Assembly: GCA_947650365.1 (NCBI GenBank)
Contig: OX393552.1
Location: forward strand, 16,034,275 to 16,098,274
Origin: Chamaelirium japonicum
Lineage: Eukaryota > Streptophyta > Magnoliopsida > Liliales > Melanthiaceae
Direction of reading: 5' to 3'
DNA length: 64,000 bases
Both the position numbers and the translations under genes were made by a program. Shown piece after piece: positions 1 to 11,744 of this stretch. The first letter of the stretch is position 1. Every line of letters begins with the position of its first letter. The notes beneath the pieces are model-generated. The model saw only the letters and a program-made list of their open reading frames with translations, was not told where the DNA came from and did no database searches.

Positions 1-435
1 TCTTTATGTTGAATGGCGAGAAATCTCTAGGTCCATATGGTTTTACTACTCATTTTTTTCAAAGCAGCTTTGTGAAGGGGGATATTTGGGCAACTGTGTC
101 AAACTATTTCACTTCTGGACAGCTGTTGAAGGAGATTAACCATACTTTTATTGCTCTTATTCCTAAAGTGGATAATTCGTGCTAGCTCAAAGGTTTCAGA
201 CCAATATCCCTCTGCAATACAGTCTATAAATTCATTGCCAAGATTTTGACCAATAGGTTGCAGGTTTTTGTGAGGAAAATTATTTCTTTGAATCAATCAG
301 CTTTTATTCCGGGACGGAGTATTGTTGATAATATTGTCCTTGCTCATGAATTGGTCCGAGGCTTTGAAGTGAAGAGGAGTCCTAAGCGTGCTTGTGTCAA
401 GATTGATATTGCGAAGGCTTATGATAAAGTCAATA
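1..435 (+). mobile_element. L1-type LINE fragment, reverse transcriptase part
   Basis: This is a piece of a non-LTR retrotransposon polymerase. The frame around 190-435 reads FRPISLCNTVYKFIAK, then QSAFIPGRSIVDNIVLAHE, then KIDIAKAYDKVN, which are the consecutive N-terminal reverse transcriptase blocks of plant L1 elements. Upstream, another part of the same protein family is visible (IALIPKVDN, about 150-177). An in-frame TAG lies at 183-185, and the match stops abruptly at about 435, so the piece is truncated and dead. The left end lies outside the window. No poly-A tail is seen, so the right junction is probably a rearrangement or a later insertion rather than the natural LINE 3' end. Confidence 0.88.
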
Positions 436-1299
436 GTATGGGGGAGGAAATCCCACCGACCACACCCGATCGTCAGTTGGAGCTGGACGCTCTCCACCAC
501 TTTCCCGTGATGCCTGCAAAAAGATCAAGGCTTACCTCCAATCCAAGGCCCCTCCGATGCTGAAGTCAGAGAAGGGAGAGATGTGTAGTGTGGTAGTGGG
601 TACGGAAGCAAATTGCCTCTATTGGGTTTCAATTCCCTCGAGTGAGGATTGCTCACTGCTTCCTAAGAGTTTGAATTGCTTATTTGCCCATGAATGGGTG
701 GGGTTTCTTTTGTAGACTTACATGTGCGCAATTGTTGCGATCTATCCTCTGATGATCTCGGGATGGTTATGGCGGATCCCCTCCGATTGGATGTCATTCA
801 AATCTTCTTTCTATGCTCCCATGGATCATGGGTGTTATACCTCATTGCGGGTAACCCATGATCCTGACGGGCGAGATTTCCTCAGGATTGCCCAGCCTGG
901 TATATATCCCGGCCATTACAGTGTCTTTCAATCTTTTCTTGCTTGATGGCGGTTCTTCGGTACTGATCAGGTCAGGCCAGCCGTGTGGTCGAGTAATCGA
1001 GCTAGCACCATGACCTACCCTGCTCCTCCCCCGACCTAGTTCCTGTAGAGGATCTTGGGTTCCTCTGATCTCCTCCCCGGGCTCAATCTTCTGCTAATAG
1101 AGCAGCTCGCGGGGTGGGTCTAGTAGACTTGGACTCGGTTCATGCCATCGGGTCCCATGGATCTCCACGCTAGACCAGACAGGGTGGTCCAGCAGTCCAT
1201 GTGTCATCATCTTATGGGAATGGCAGAAAACCTTTTCTACAAAAGCCCCCTTTCGGTCCTTGATCTCTAGACCACGGGCCGAAAGTCCTCTCCGCTAGG
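436..1299. other. unassigned sequence left of the Tat-like remnant
   Basis: I see no gene here. Short open frames (for example 722-946) do not resemble any family I know. The stretch may be the outer part of the old minus-strand element H (its 3' untranslated region or LTR), because the promoter and start of H's antisense gene follow at about 1300. No LTR end, target duplication or tandem repeat could be recognised. Confidence 0.3.
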
Positions 1300-1336
1300 G
1301 TTTCACCATGCGTCATGAATCAGAGCGACGACTCAG

Positions 1337-1403
1337 TGACGTGACGAGCGGTCATCATTGTTCTGTCTATGGGGGTTGCACTTCCTCCGCTCTTAAATAT
1401 AGG
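1337..1403 (+). promoter_or_regulatory. candidate promoter of H's antisense gene
   Basis: An ACGT-core bZIP-like site (TGACGTGAC, about 1337-1345) is followed by a TATA-like TTAAATATAG at about 1392-1401, just before the first similarity to the antisense gene. Elements B and F have the same arrangement: ACGT-core sites then TATA upstream of the antisense gene. Function is inferred. Confidence 0.35.
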
Positions 1404-1439
1404 GTTCAGCTACCGAGGCGGGCGACTTCCCGACTGTTT

Positions 1440-1897
1440 GATCTTTATCTTTCGACGCCCAGGATCTCCCGGACATGTCAACTCTTACCGATTTCAAAAA
1501 GCGGGTGACATTTTAGCACTTCAAATACCTCTTCTTGGCGCGAGATCGGGATGCCTATTCTTCTCCGACCTATTTCCCTTTTATTCATCTTCTCCAGCCC
1601 TTCTGCGAACCTCATATTCGCACGGCAATGGCTCGTCGAGCAGACCTCTCGACGCTTTCTCCGAAGGAGTAGCTCTTTGTGTTGAAGGGAGAGTTCCTTT
1701 TCCTTAATCAGTATGACGTGCAGCCCACCGACTTTACCACCTCCGCTGAACATGGTTATACCATCATATTTGGTAGGTAGCTGCGCGCTGACCTGCCTCT
1801 TCCCCTGAGGCCTTTCTCAGGGTCACTTCTAGCTTACCTCTACCTCTGCCCTAGGCAATTGGGTGGGAACTCCTGGAGGATCCTTCACTGCTGCGAT
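1440..1897 (+). pseudogene. H antisense gene, N-terminal part (Transposase_28 / plant mobile domain-like)
   Basis: Several frames carry short matches to the core of the antisense proteins of B and F. Just before the insertion point, 1854-1897 reads PRQLGGNSWRILHC, corresponding to PGQISGNAWRIIYAF in B and PGQVTENSWRIIYAF in F. A Leu/Pro-rich stretch before it corresponds to GLRLPLPPFAARLL in B. This is the signature of the 'putative gypsy type transposon' (Transposase_28) domain. The segment is cut at 1897 by copia A and continues after 24466. It is broken, with many breaks, and far more diverged than the B and F copies. Confidence 0.6.
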
Positions 1898-4227
1898 TGT
1901 TAGAATTGGTGAGGTCTACAGCTCGTAAAAACCTATAGTTTAGCTATATATGGTTGATAGTATAGGATTGCTTATTGGTACGTACCTTAGTATGTGTTCT
2001 AATTACAGAACAGAGAGCCATGGCTACATGGTAATTCAATTGAGTGGGAGACTCAAGGGATTGGTCCCATGTAACCTAAATACGTTCGTAGCTCTGATTA
2101 GGGTTGGTCACCCTATCAGGATAAGCTGTTGGGATGACAGAGCATGGGTGTCTCCACCACGGTCATTACCAGGCACAGTGTCTGTGGTCGAACAGAACCA
2201 ACACAGTGCACAGATCGGTGAGCAGATATCGGTGCACTAAACTGTGTTTCTGCTTAGGGTAAAACGGTCATAAACCCTGAGGAACCATGTCTGGTGGACT
2301 AACCAGTTGTGTGGTGCTTTGGCGCACCAATGTGTGAGGATCCGGATGCAGTGATCCAAAACCACGGTGTACTGGGTTACCCGGCTGGCGTTGCATCAGC
2401 GTGTCACTCCTGTAGGCTATCCACACCCCTAACGGGAGGTGCGTTCCTTGGTCTGACCTACGTCGTATTAAACCCTAGCCAGGTGGTCATCAGTTAGACT
2501 GGTGACAGATCCGGTTACTTGGCAGAGTAATCGGAGGTACGATGTTCGTGGTCAACCTGGAAGGAACCAAGTCATATGAGTACTCGAGTCTGATGGTATT
2601 CTCCATCGCTCGAGTTGCGTCATGACACCAGATGGAGGGACAACGGATTTACTATATTAAGCGGAGAGCAGGGGTATGAGGGAGAACATAATAAGTCCGG
2701 GGGAATTGGAGTGCAGCCTGCGTCGCACTCTGGGTGGCCACGCAGGTTAACTTGGACTCAGAGGATCGATGGTACACTCGGGTAGTGTGTCGATCGAGTC
2801 TAAATTGGAAGCCATGAACCCTGGTCCCTGAAGGTTCCACCTTATCGACATTATGTACGGTTCTTATACCATCTCATCGAAACACAGAACGTAGTTAGAG
2901 GAAGCAAGAAGTCTAAGCATACGCTCCGTGAGTGCTTCGCACTAGTGCACGGTAGATGCGTAGCTATGTGTGTGTACTAAGGGAAAACCCTAGGTTAGTG
3001 TAGAGACGCATGTAGCAATTCCTTGTCATAAGTGGACTTTGCCACATGGGTGCGATGCACCGGGACATGTTGCGAGTTGACTAGTTGACTTCACTAGGGG
3101 CACCCTATGGGAACATCAGAGAATAGTGAAATTACTGGTGCACTTCACTTATGTGTGCCTTGCAAAGTTTCATACACGAGGAACGGCCAACTGGTGACAT
3201 AAGGGCGTTTTGGTCATACCATGCGTCACTATGTACTAGGGGGGCCGGCCCTAACTGTTGAGAGACTGGTCAAGGCCGGTCCTATTGGTTTCAGGAGGTT
3301 GTTGCCTCCGATGAAAGGGCCGGTCATGAGGCGCAGAAAACGGGCTGGTTTTGACCGTTTTCAAAAACAAGGAAAAGATAGAGATAAAATAAGAGATATA
3401 TAGGGAGATGTTTGAATCAGTCAATCCTATCTGCACTAGGCTTATCCATAAGCCTAGGGTCGGCCCTATATAAGGGATAGGGGAGAGGGGAGGGCCGGCC
3501 ATGCATATTGCAAGCCCTAAGGGGCCGGCCAAGCTATGGGGAAACCCTAGCCGCCCCCCTTTCCTCTCTTCGCATCTCCTCTCTCGTCTCTCTCTCCCTC
3601 GCTTGCGCTATTGGATGATGACTCATCTTCCTCATGTGGTGTTTCGTAGAAGGAGAAGGCTCGTTGTATGGAAGCACTCAGAGATCCATCGATGAGGTAC
3701 TATGCATCGTGTGAGATCGGGTGAACTAGAAGGCATCTCCCGTAACCTTTTGCTGTCCAGAATCTGAACCGAAAATTAGTGTTGTTTCTATGATTCTGGG
3801 AGCTACAGAAGTCCAAACGAGGTGAAACTTATTTCAAAAGTTGCAACTCGAAGTTGGCTACCTGCAGTCCAAATTTTAGCCCAATCGGAGTTCGGAGCAG
3901 AACGTTATGGCCGTCGCACCAAAGCTATGTCAAGCAGATCCGAGCCCGTCTCCATCGACAAAGAAGAAACTTGTCGCGGTGAAAGAATCCGCACGCAGGT
4001 ATGATCTCTAACATGTAGATCTAGCATAGATAGAACATGCATACATGCTAAATTGTTCTTTCATGTTAGATCGTCATTAGGGGTTCGCGTAGATGCCATG
4101 CTAGATTCATACATGCATATGTAAATCGTTTTGATAAAAATTTTGATATGTAACGCACACCGCTCTCGGTCCTCGGACGTACACTTTGCTTCCGCTGCGG
4201 GCCTCTGCCATGGATTTATTTCCAACA
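1898..4227 (+). repeat. copia A 5' LTR
   Basis: The LTR is 2330 bases long, starts TGTTAGAATTGG and ends TTATTTCCAACA. Its partner is 22102-24461 and a third family copy is 41862-44175. The U3 part has repeated GGGGCCGGCC motifs before and after the TATA box. Open frames inside it are chance. Confidence 0.93.
3467..3474 (+). promoter_or_regulatory. TATA box of copia A 5' LTR
   Basis: TATATAAG directly follows a CGGCCC motif. The same TATATAAG follows GGCCGGCCC in the 3' LTR (23702-23709) and is present in E (43423-43430); D has TATATATAG in the same setting (28252-28260). Downstream lies a pyrimidine-rich CTCTCTCGTC stretch typical of a plant leader. Confidence 0.7.
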
Positions 4228-4764
4228 ATTGGTATCAGAGCACGCTAGTGGTGTGCGTTTCATGTTTTTTTATAAAACCGTCATGTGCATGCATGAATAG
4301 TATGTGCCTCCATCGGGGTTCTACGAGTAGATCATGCATAGTATATATTTTGTGTGTTCTATGAATCGTTCTTGCAGGGCGTCGCTTCTAAAATTATTCT
4401 GGATATGTGAATGTTTGCTATCGGGGGTTGGACCCCGTGTTAGCGAATATTGTCTGGATATTTTTCTTCTGTGTGTGGATAGGTTTTAGAGCCATAGTCG
4501 GGCAAGTGGTGGAAGTTCACCATCCTTGATTCCCAGGCTTGTTGTTAGGTTTGTTTTTCTTTTCATTCTAGGAAATTGTGTACGAGCGAGCACTTGCTCG
4601 AAGCGTACTAGAGCTTTTTCGGTTACAGATTGAAGAGGAGGACTTGCCATGGAGATCCACCACCGGGAGGACGAGCGAAACCTTGGAGGACGATGGCGAT
4701 CCGGCGAAGCATACCCAATGACGGCAAAGGGCAAAAGCGTCAGGAGATCGTATACAGAGGCTTG
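4228..4764 (+). other. copia A primer-binding site and leader, left part
   Basis: TGGTATCAGAGC at 4230-4241 is complementary to the 3' end of plant initiator tRNA-Met, the usual copia primer. The rest is an untranslated leader. It holds a hairpin (stem CGGGG/CCCCG, loop GTTGGA, 4422-4437) with an outer GCTA/TAGC pair at 4417-4420 and 4441-4444. The leader breaks off at 4764, where B is inserted, and resumes at 17413. Confidence 0.85.
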
Positions 4765-5595
4765 TGTGGGTGCAAATTTTGGCAAGAAGTATGCAAACAG
4801 CAGGGCCCACCAACCCTGCCTGATGGGCCCCCGAAGACTACAGCGGGACCCACCGGCCCTGCCTGGTGGGCCCCCGAAGACTACAACGGGACCCACCGGC
4901 TATGCCCGATGGGCCCACGAAGACTACAGTGGGACCCACCGGCCCTTCCTGGTGGGTCCACGAAGACTACCATGGGACCCACCGTCCCTACCTGGTGGGC
5001 CCACAAAGACTATTGCGGGACCCACCGGCCCTGCCTGGTGGGCCCACAAAGACTATCGCGGGACCCACCGGCCTTACTTGGTGGGCCCAAGAGCCTGTGG
5101 AATCCCCCAGGAGACGGTGGCGGGGCCCCCCAGCTTTACCTGGAGGATCCCCAGATACAACAGCAGAAACCGCTATTTGCCACCAGAGAATCCTATAAAT
5201 AGCAGCCCTTCGAATGTAAATGGATCCGATTTCCAATTCTGAGATCTGATTTTCAGAAACCAGAGCTCTGGATTTCAGTTTCCATCCTTTCTCCTCCTCT
5301 CTTCGATCTTCTTCTTCTTGCCTTTGAAGAGATCAGAGAGGTTTCAGTAATACTCGGCCTGTCGAGATCACTTCGATATAAGTGTTAGTAAATTCGGGTT
5401 GCTCCCTATAGCACGGAGACGTAGGCTTCGGTTGAACTCCGAGATCACATCTCTCGCGTCAACTCTCTGATTGCATCTCTCTTGTCTATTGGGAACTGCA
5501 ACTCCAATCAATAGAACGAACAACGATCCTCCACTCGAAACTCAATTGACTGGTGAGGCGGAGTCTTCGGGTCGGCACGAAGATTTTCCCCCACA
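4765..5595 (+). repeat. gypsy B 5' LTR
   Basis: The LTR is 831 bases long, starts TGTGGGTGCAAATTTTGG and ends TTTTCCCCCACA. It has 7 tandem 43-base units in U3 and a TATA box TATAAATA at 5194-5201. A primer site follows at 5599 (TGGCACCGTCTGTGGGA); I could not name its tRNA with certainty. The partner LTR has 4 repeat units. Confidence 0.94.
4803..5103 (+). repeat. 43-base hairpin repeats in B 5' LTR U3
   Basis: Seven units begin near 4803, 4845, 4888, 4931, 4974, 5017 and 5060. Each contains GGGACCCACC and, after about 10 bases, GGTGGGCCC, so each unit can fold on itself. The array lies upstream of the TATA box. The lack of stops in several frames creates misleading open frames. Confidence 0.9.
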
Positions 5596-5762
5596 GTTTG
5601 GCACCGTCTGTGGGATCAAACGAAAAGTCGAGTCCTCTCTACAACAACTATCAGATCATTTAAACAGCCAACTGATCGATAGTCAAACTTCCTCGCCCCT
5701 TCGGTTGAACAGACAACCAGCAGGACACCGGTACTCTCATTGTACCCTTCGCTCTCTACTAA

Positions 5763-7480
5763 ATGGCGAGGACGAAGCATCAGGGGCAACCAGAAGGAAG
5801 TAACACTCGACAACCTCGTCCTGAGACTCGTTCAATGAGTCAAAGGCTCAATTTCGGACAGCCCCTTGCTGTCCCTGATGTGGGGGTTCACTCAGGAAGT
5901 GGAAGATCAGTCGACCGACCGATCGCCCCTCCTCTTCAATCAATTGGGCAGATTGCTCCTTCCCCTGCTGCGAACCCTCCATCGACTTATCAAATTTCGG
6001 CGGTCGACTTTCAACTGCTTCAACTGGCTAAGCAGAATGCCGATCTCACTACTGAAAGAGATGCTCTCAAGAAAGCAGCCTCTGAAGCCGGGATCGCTCT
6101 TCCGATTCCCTCGACCAACGAGAGAGTCGATCTTCCACGACAATCAATCCACTCCGAGCAACGGAGGTCAATAGGCATTGCTGCCCTTGAAAGGATTCAT
6201 CGCGACCCAACTCCCTCTGCTGCCCCATGGAAGCAGAGTGTTTGGGATCGCCTTGACGACGAGTCCTCCCAATCTTCTTCTGGTCACAACTGCGACAAGA
6301 AGGCACCTTCAAAGCCTGACATATCAAGGAGACGCCAGATGAAGGGGGCTCCCTTGAAGAGCAGAGTTTCTCCTTCCATTCCACTTCAGCGTGGGCTCGG
6401 ATCGGACCTTCGCCACCGACTCCAACCTACTGATACTCAGAGGCCTAAACAAGACCTCTCGATCTTGCCTCTCGATCTACATCCAAGTCGGGGGCATGGT
6501 CGTAGAGATGGGTACTCCTCTGCCGGACCTCTCCATCGGAGCTTATTCGAGTCAACATTTCCAAGGGGGTGGAGAACTCCCACTCTCCCCAAATTCAATT
6601 GCATCAGAGGAGATCCAACCCTCCATGTACTCGCCTTCAAGCAAGCTCTGACGCCGCATGAAGAAGAGAACAACGTACTCTGCCGTACCTTTGCGGGGAG
6701 TCTCGACGAACCATCCCTCGATTGGTACCATAATATCCGAGCTGGGTCCATCACCCAGTTCAGTGTTTTGGCCAATCTCTTCGTGCAACATTATCAGCTG
6801 AACTTGAAGCCGGAAAAGAAGCTCGACTCCCTCTACCGGTTGAGGATGGGTGCCGATAAGAGTCTCCGAAGCTTTACAAGGAGATTCCGCAACGAGCACG
6901 CCGCCCTCTCCGGAAGACATATGGATGATGAAGCCATAATGTTAGCTTTCCAGAACGCTCTCCGCTTCGACCTACACATCTACAACGACTTCATCCGTAA
7001 TCCCCCTCATTCTTTGGGCTCAATATTTAATCGAATCCAGAGAGAGATTGAGGTTGAGGACGATCAAGTCGCTCGAAAAGGGCGAGAGACGAAGCGAAGG
7101 CCTACAGAGAGAGAAGCTCCAAAGTATGCTGCCAAAGCTTACAACGCTGAGGCAGCAGCCCCCTGCCAACAAACGGGCAAAGAACGACGGACGTCGATCC
7201 CCGACGAAGACCACTTTTACCGAGTGGAATTTACCGATCGAGCAGATTCTCGACCGCATTCAACACGAAGAATTCCTTCGAAGGCCCAATCCTCTTCAGC
7301 CAAACACCAAATTCACGACTGACAAAATGGTCTATTGCGACTTCCACCGAAGTCACAGCCATTCCACCGATAGGTGCTATCGGTTAAAATTTCATCTCGA
7401 GGACTTGTTGCGAGAGGGCCATCTCCAAGAGTTCACCAAAGAAGGACAAGATCAACGCCGACCCTCTACGAAGGGAAAAG
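5763..7480 (+). mobile_element. gypsy B gag region
   Basis: The region begins with an N-terminal part rich in Ser/Pro/Gln (MARTKHQGQPEGSN). The retrotransposon gag domain follows at about 6590-7060 (FKQALTPHEEENNVLCR, LDWYHNIRAGSITQF, LDSLYRLRMGADKSLRSF). Near 7333-7390 is a Cys/His cluster (YCDFHRSHSHSTDRCYRLK), similar to the nucleocapsid-like part of other Tat gags. It forms the particle shell of the element. Part of the reading is broken. Confidence 0.88.
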
Positions 7481-7734
7481 AAGCTTGCTGGGTCCATCAA
7501 ATCTCTTCTAACCGATCTCCTCTTACTGTGAGTGCCAACGTCTTCGGTATTCATAGATCATTGCACAATCAATCGGTGACCGGGAAGGAAGTCGATCGGC
7601 AAATTCGACGTATCTTTCACGTTCGCTCTTCTACAAATAAAGAAGACATATGGATCGAGAAGCCTATCGAGGGCTTAGCTTGGCCCTCTATCGTCTTCAA
7701 CGACTCAGACCTTCAAGGAGTTTATACTCCACAT

Positions 7735-8045
7735 CGAGACCCCCTGGTCTTGAAGCTCCTCATCGACGGAAGCACTGTCAACCGAATCCTCATCGACACC
7801 GGAAGCTCCATCGACATTATGTTCTCAGACTGCTTCAAACGTCTGGGACATAAATACTCTAGCCTCGACGTTGTCCCAACGGTGATCACAGGCTTCAACG
7901 GTGAGCAAAGCATCACTATGGGCGAATCAAGATTCACACTCGATCTCAGTCAAGAAACTCGAGTCTCGGTGAGATTTGCTATTGTCGAAGGAACGTCCAG
8001 CTATAACGCCATTCTCGGGCGACCTTTCCTCCACCAGATTAATAC
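7735..8045 (+). mobile_element. gypsy B protease
   Basis: ILIDTGSSIDIMFSDCFKRL (about 7790-7849) contains the DTGSS form of the aspartic protease active site, followed by YNAILGRPFLHQI (about 8002-8040), the conserved LGRP block. The enzyme cuts the gag-pol polyprotein. Confidence 0.88.
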
Positions 8046-8380
8046 CATCTCCTCTTCTTACCATCAACTCCTCAAGTTTGCAACGGGAGAAGGCATTGTC
8101 TGCATTCGAGGTGATCAACAAGCCGGTCGTTCTTGCGAAGCTGCTGCTGCGAAAACAGATCGCAAGATCAATATTAATTGCTCCTCCAAAGCGACCACTA
8201 GATGAAGCCGGCCCTTCTTCCAAATAGCAATCAAAGGAGATTCCACTGACCAAACCCCCACTAATCGAGTGGGAGGCCTCACCATCAATCGAAGAAATCA
8301 TTCCAATCAATATCGGCAGTGGAGATCTCCCTCAACAAACATTCATCGGTACCGGTCTCAGCGACACAGAAGCGCGAGAC

Positions 8381-9765
8381 ATGGTATCCTTCCTTCAGTC
8401 CAACATCGGCGTCTTCGCATGGTGCTTCGAAGATATGCCTGGGATCAATCTAGATGATGCTTGTCATCGCCTAGTAATCAAAGAAGAAGTCAAGCCTGTC
8501 AAACAAAAGCCACGCACAATTCGACCAGAACTACAAATTGCCGTTCAAGAAGAGATCAGTAAGCTACTCGCAGCAGGCTTCAACCGTGAAGTAGAGTATC
8601 CTACTTGGATCTTCACTATAGTTGCTGTCCCAAAGAAAAACGGGAAGGTCAGAGTGTGCATTGACTTCACCAACCTCAACCAAGCTTGCCCTAAAGATCC
8701 ATTCCCCATGCCAAGAATAGATAGACTCGTCGATGCCACTGCTGGCCACGAGCTGTTATCTTTCATGGATGGGTACTCCGGATATAATCAAATTCCACTT
8801 CACTCTGATGATCAAGAAAAAGCGTGCTTTGTGACTAGCCGAGGTCTCTACTGTTACAACATAATGCCATTCGGCCTCAAAATTGCTGGTTCTACCTATC
8901 AAAGGTTAGTCATAAAAATGTTCGAAGATCAGATCGGTCGTAACGTCGAAGTCTACGTCGACGATCTTCTCACAAAGAGCTCTACTCGAGGAAAGCATCT
9001 ATCTGATCTAAAGGAAACCTTTCAAGTCCTTCGAAAGTATCGCATGAAGCTCAATCCGGCCAAGTGTGCTTTCGGAGTACAATCGGGCAAATTCCTAGGT
9101 CACCTTGTGACCAGGAGGGGCATCGAAGCCAACCCAGATCAAATTCGAGCTATTCTGGATATGCCCTCACCTACTAACCGAAAGGAAGTTCAACGCCTCA
9201 CTGGTAGGTTGGCAGCTCTTAATCGATTCATCTTAAAATTTTCCGATAAGTGTAAATCACTCTTCGACAAGCTACGAAAGGCGGATACATCTGGATGGAG
9301 TCCAATTTGCGAGGTAGCTTTTCAAGACATCAAGAAATATCTGGTGCAAGCTCCTATCCTGACGGCTCCACTTCCAAAAGAAGATCTAGGGCTCTATCTC
9401 GCCATCACCGATCAAGCAATTAGTGCGGTCCTGATCAGCAGAAGGGAAAACATCGAACAACCGATCTACTACATTAGCCATACACTTCTCCCTACTGAAA
9501 CTCGTTATTCAAAGACGGAGAAGGTCATACTAGCCTTACTCACTGCATTACGTCGTCTCCAACCTTACTTTGTCTCTCATCAGATCACAGTCATTTCAGA
9601 ACACCTACTCAAAGATATTGTTGACAAAGCTGGTCGAGCGGGTCGAATGACCAAATGGGTGATCGAAATGAGTGCCCTGGGGATACAATTCGAACCTCGC
9701 ACCTCAATTAAGGGGCAGACAATTGCTGATTTTCTAGCTGACTTTCCAGTCGAAGACCCCATAAC
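8381..9765 (+). mobile_element. gypsy B reverse transcriptase and RNase H
   Basis: Visible RT blocks are VAVPKKNGKVRVCIDFTNLN, the DGYSGYNQIPL block, MPFGLKIAGSTYQRL and YVDDLL (about 8953-8971), the last being the catalytic YxDD motif. The thumb and connection follow, then the Ty3-type RNase H (YLAITDQAISAVLI, TRYSKTEKVILALL). The long open frame 8381-10168 covers RT, RNase H and the start of the second RNase H. Domain order is normal for Ty3/gypsy. Confidence 0.93.
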
Positions 9766-9867
9766 TTGGGAAGAAGATGTCGATATGCGCCTTGAAGATG
9801 AAGCTGATCCTCCTTTCAATCCGGCTACAAAAGTCGATCCAAGTCTTGAGGCTATTACCGCAACTCC

Positions 9868-10265
9868 TCCATGGAAACTTTATACAGATGGAGCTTCAAG
9901 TGCTATCGGTTCTGGAACTGGGATAGTCTTGATATCCCCCGAATTTGATCATCTCCAGAAGGCTACTCTCCTCGGATTCAATGCCACCAACAACGAAGCC
10001 GAATACGAAGCACTCATTTCCAGACTCGAAATGGCTGAATCCTTGGGGGTAGATCGAATCATCATCTACAGCGATTCCCAGCTGATCGTAAGGCAAATCA
10101 ACGGGGAGTACACAGCTCGTGAAGAAAGAATGCAGAATTACTTGGCTCTAGTACGACGTCTTCAATAACGTTTTACTAACACCGAATTCATTCAAATTCC
10201 AAGAGCAGAGAATCGAGAAGCAGATGCTTTAACCAATGCTGCCTCAGTTTTTGGAGATTCGCTTG
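9868..10265 (+). mobile_element. gypsy B second, archaeal-type RNase H
   Basis: KLYTDGASSAIGSGTGIVL, NNEAEYEALISRLEMA and IYSDSQLIVRQINGEY give the D-E-D pattern of the archaeal/plant-type RNase H. A second RNase H between the first one and integrase is diagnostic for the Tat lineage of plant Ty3/gypsy elements. The end near 10200 (ADALTNAAS-like) shows the last conserved Asp. Confidence 0.88.
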
Positions 10266-10559
10266 GAGGTAGACGAATACAAATCGATTACCAAGAATCG
10301 CCAAAGACCACCCCCGAGCAACAGATCTTTGCCACTATAGAAAGATCTTGGGGTGGAGGCCAATTGGTCTCGAACCCTATCACTTCAAATGAGCTCGAGG
10401 ATTGGAGACACCCAATTTTCGACTTCTTCAAATATGGCAAAATGCCCGAAGATCCAAATCAAGCCCGAAGACTTCAAAGAAAACTTCCATGCTACATCAT
10501 TCAAGGAGAAGATCTATACTTCAAATCTCATAACGGGATGTTGCTCAAGTGTGTTGGCT

Positions 10560-11638
10560 CTGAACAAGCAAAGGCAATCCTGATTAATATCCACTCTGGA
10601 GCCTGCAGAAATCATTCAGGAGGAAGATCTCTTGAGGCCAAAACAAAATTGCAAGGTTATTACTGGCCTACAATGGCAAGGGATGCTCACCAAGTGGTTC
10701 ATAGGTGCGAGCCATGCCAACGACACGCTCGGGCTATCCATCTCCCTGCAGATGAGCTTCATCAACTATCAAGTCCATGGCCTTTCCATCAATGGGGGTT
10801 AGACTTCCTGGGTCCTTTTCCCCCAACTCCGAGCAAGAAGAAGTATCTGCTACTGGCCACAGATTACTTCACCAAATGGGTCGAAGCTGTGCCACTCTTC
10901 CGAGAGACCGACGATGAAGTGATCAAGTTCATCCGCCATAACATATTCTCAAGGATTGGCACACCTCAAGTTCTTGTTGCTGACAATGGGGCTCAATTCG
11001 ACTCCAACAAGTTTCGTGAATTCTATCTCAACAATGGAATCAAACTTTTTTATTCAACTCCAAGATACCCTCAATGCAATGGTCAAGCTGAAGCCTCCAA
11101 TAGAGCTATTCTTGGTATACTCAAGAAGAAACTCAACGACAAGAAATGATTGTGGGAACAAGTCCTACCTGAAGTTCTTTGGGGATATCGCACAACTCCG
11201 AGAAGATCAATAGGATTCTCACCCTTTCGTCTGACATATGGATCGGAAGCAGTACTCCCAACAGAGAATATATCAAGTACTTTGAAGACCAGAGCAGTCG
11301 AAGAAGGAATAAACGAAGAACTCCGAGTCGATGATCTGGATTTCTCCGTAGAACTACGAGATCGAGCAACCCTTCGTGTAGCCAAATATCAACAAAAGAT
11401 CAAACGAGCCTACGATCAGAAGGTCTACAAGAGACAGTTCCCAATTGGCAGTCTGGTCCTCAGAGCAGTTTTTTACAACACAAAGGAGCACAGTAGCGGG
11501 AAACTAGCTCCCAACTGGGAAGGACCCTATATTGTTGAATCAATAGGAGGCAAAGGGTCTTACTGGCTGGTTTCGCCAGAGGGAAACAGACTACCACGAG
11601 CTTGGAATGCTAGACATCTCAAATTGTTCTATCCATGA
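10560..11638 (+). mobile_element. gypsy B integrase
   Basis: The zinc-binding H-H-C-C part (HSGACRNHSGGRSL to HRCEPCQRHA) lies at about 10590-10735. The catalytic core has D near 10802 (LDFLGPF), D near 10982 (VADNGAQF) and E near 11092 (QAEASNRA). The C-terminal part (KLAPNWEGPYIVESIGGKGS) ends with RAWNARHLKLFYP at 11635. No chromodomain is present, as expected for a non-chromovirus. The enzyme inserts element DNA into the genome. Confidence 0.92.
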
Positions 11639-11744
11639 TGTAAATTCCATGATGAATAAAGTTTCCTTTCAATGTTCAAATGCCTAGCCTTTTCAATTCA
11701 AGTTCTGAAGCAGTTTCAAATTATCTACATTCAAATTACAGGGT

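Noticed and set aside
5599-5616. Naming the tRNA that primes the gypsy elements
   Set aside because: TGGCACCGTCTGTGGGA is clearly the primer site by position, but I could not match it to a particular plant tRNA with confidence.
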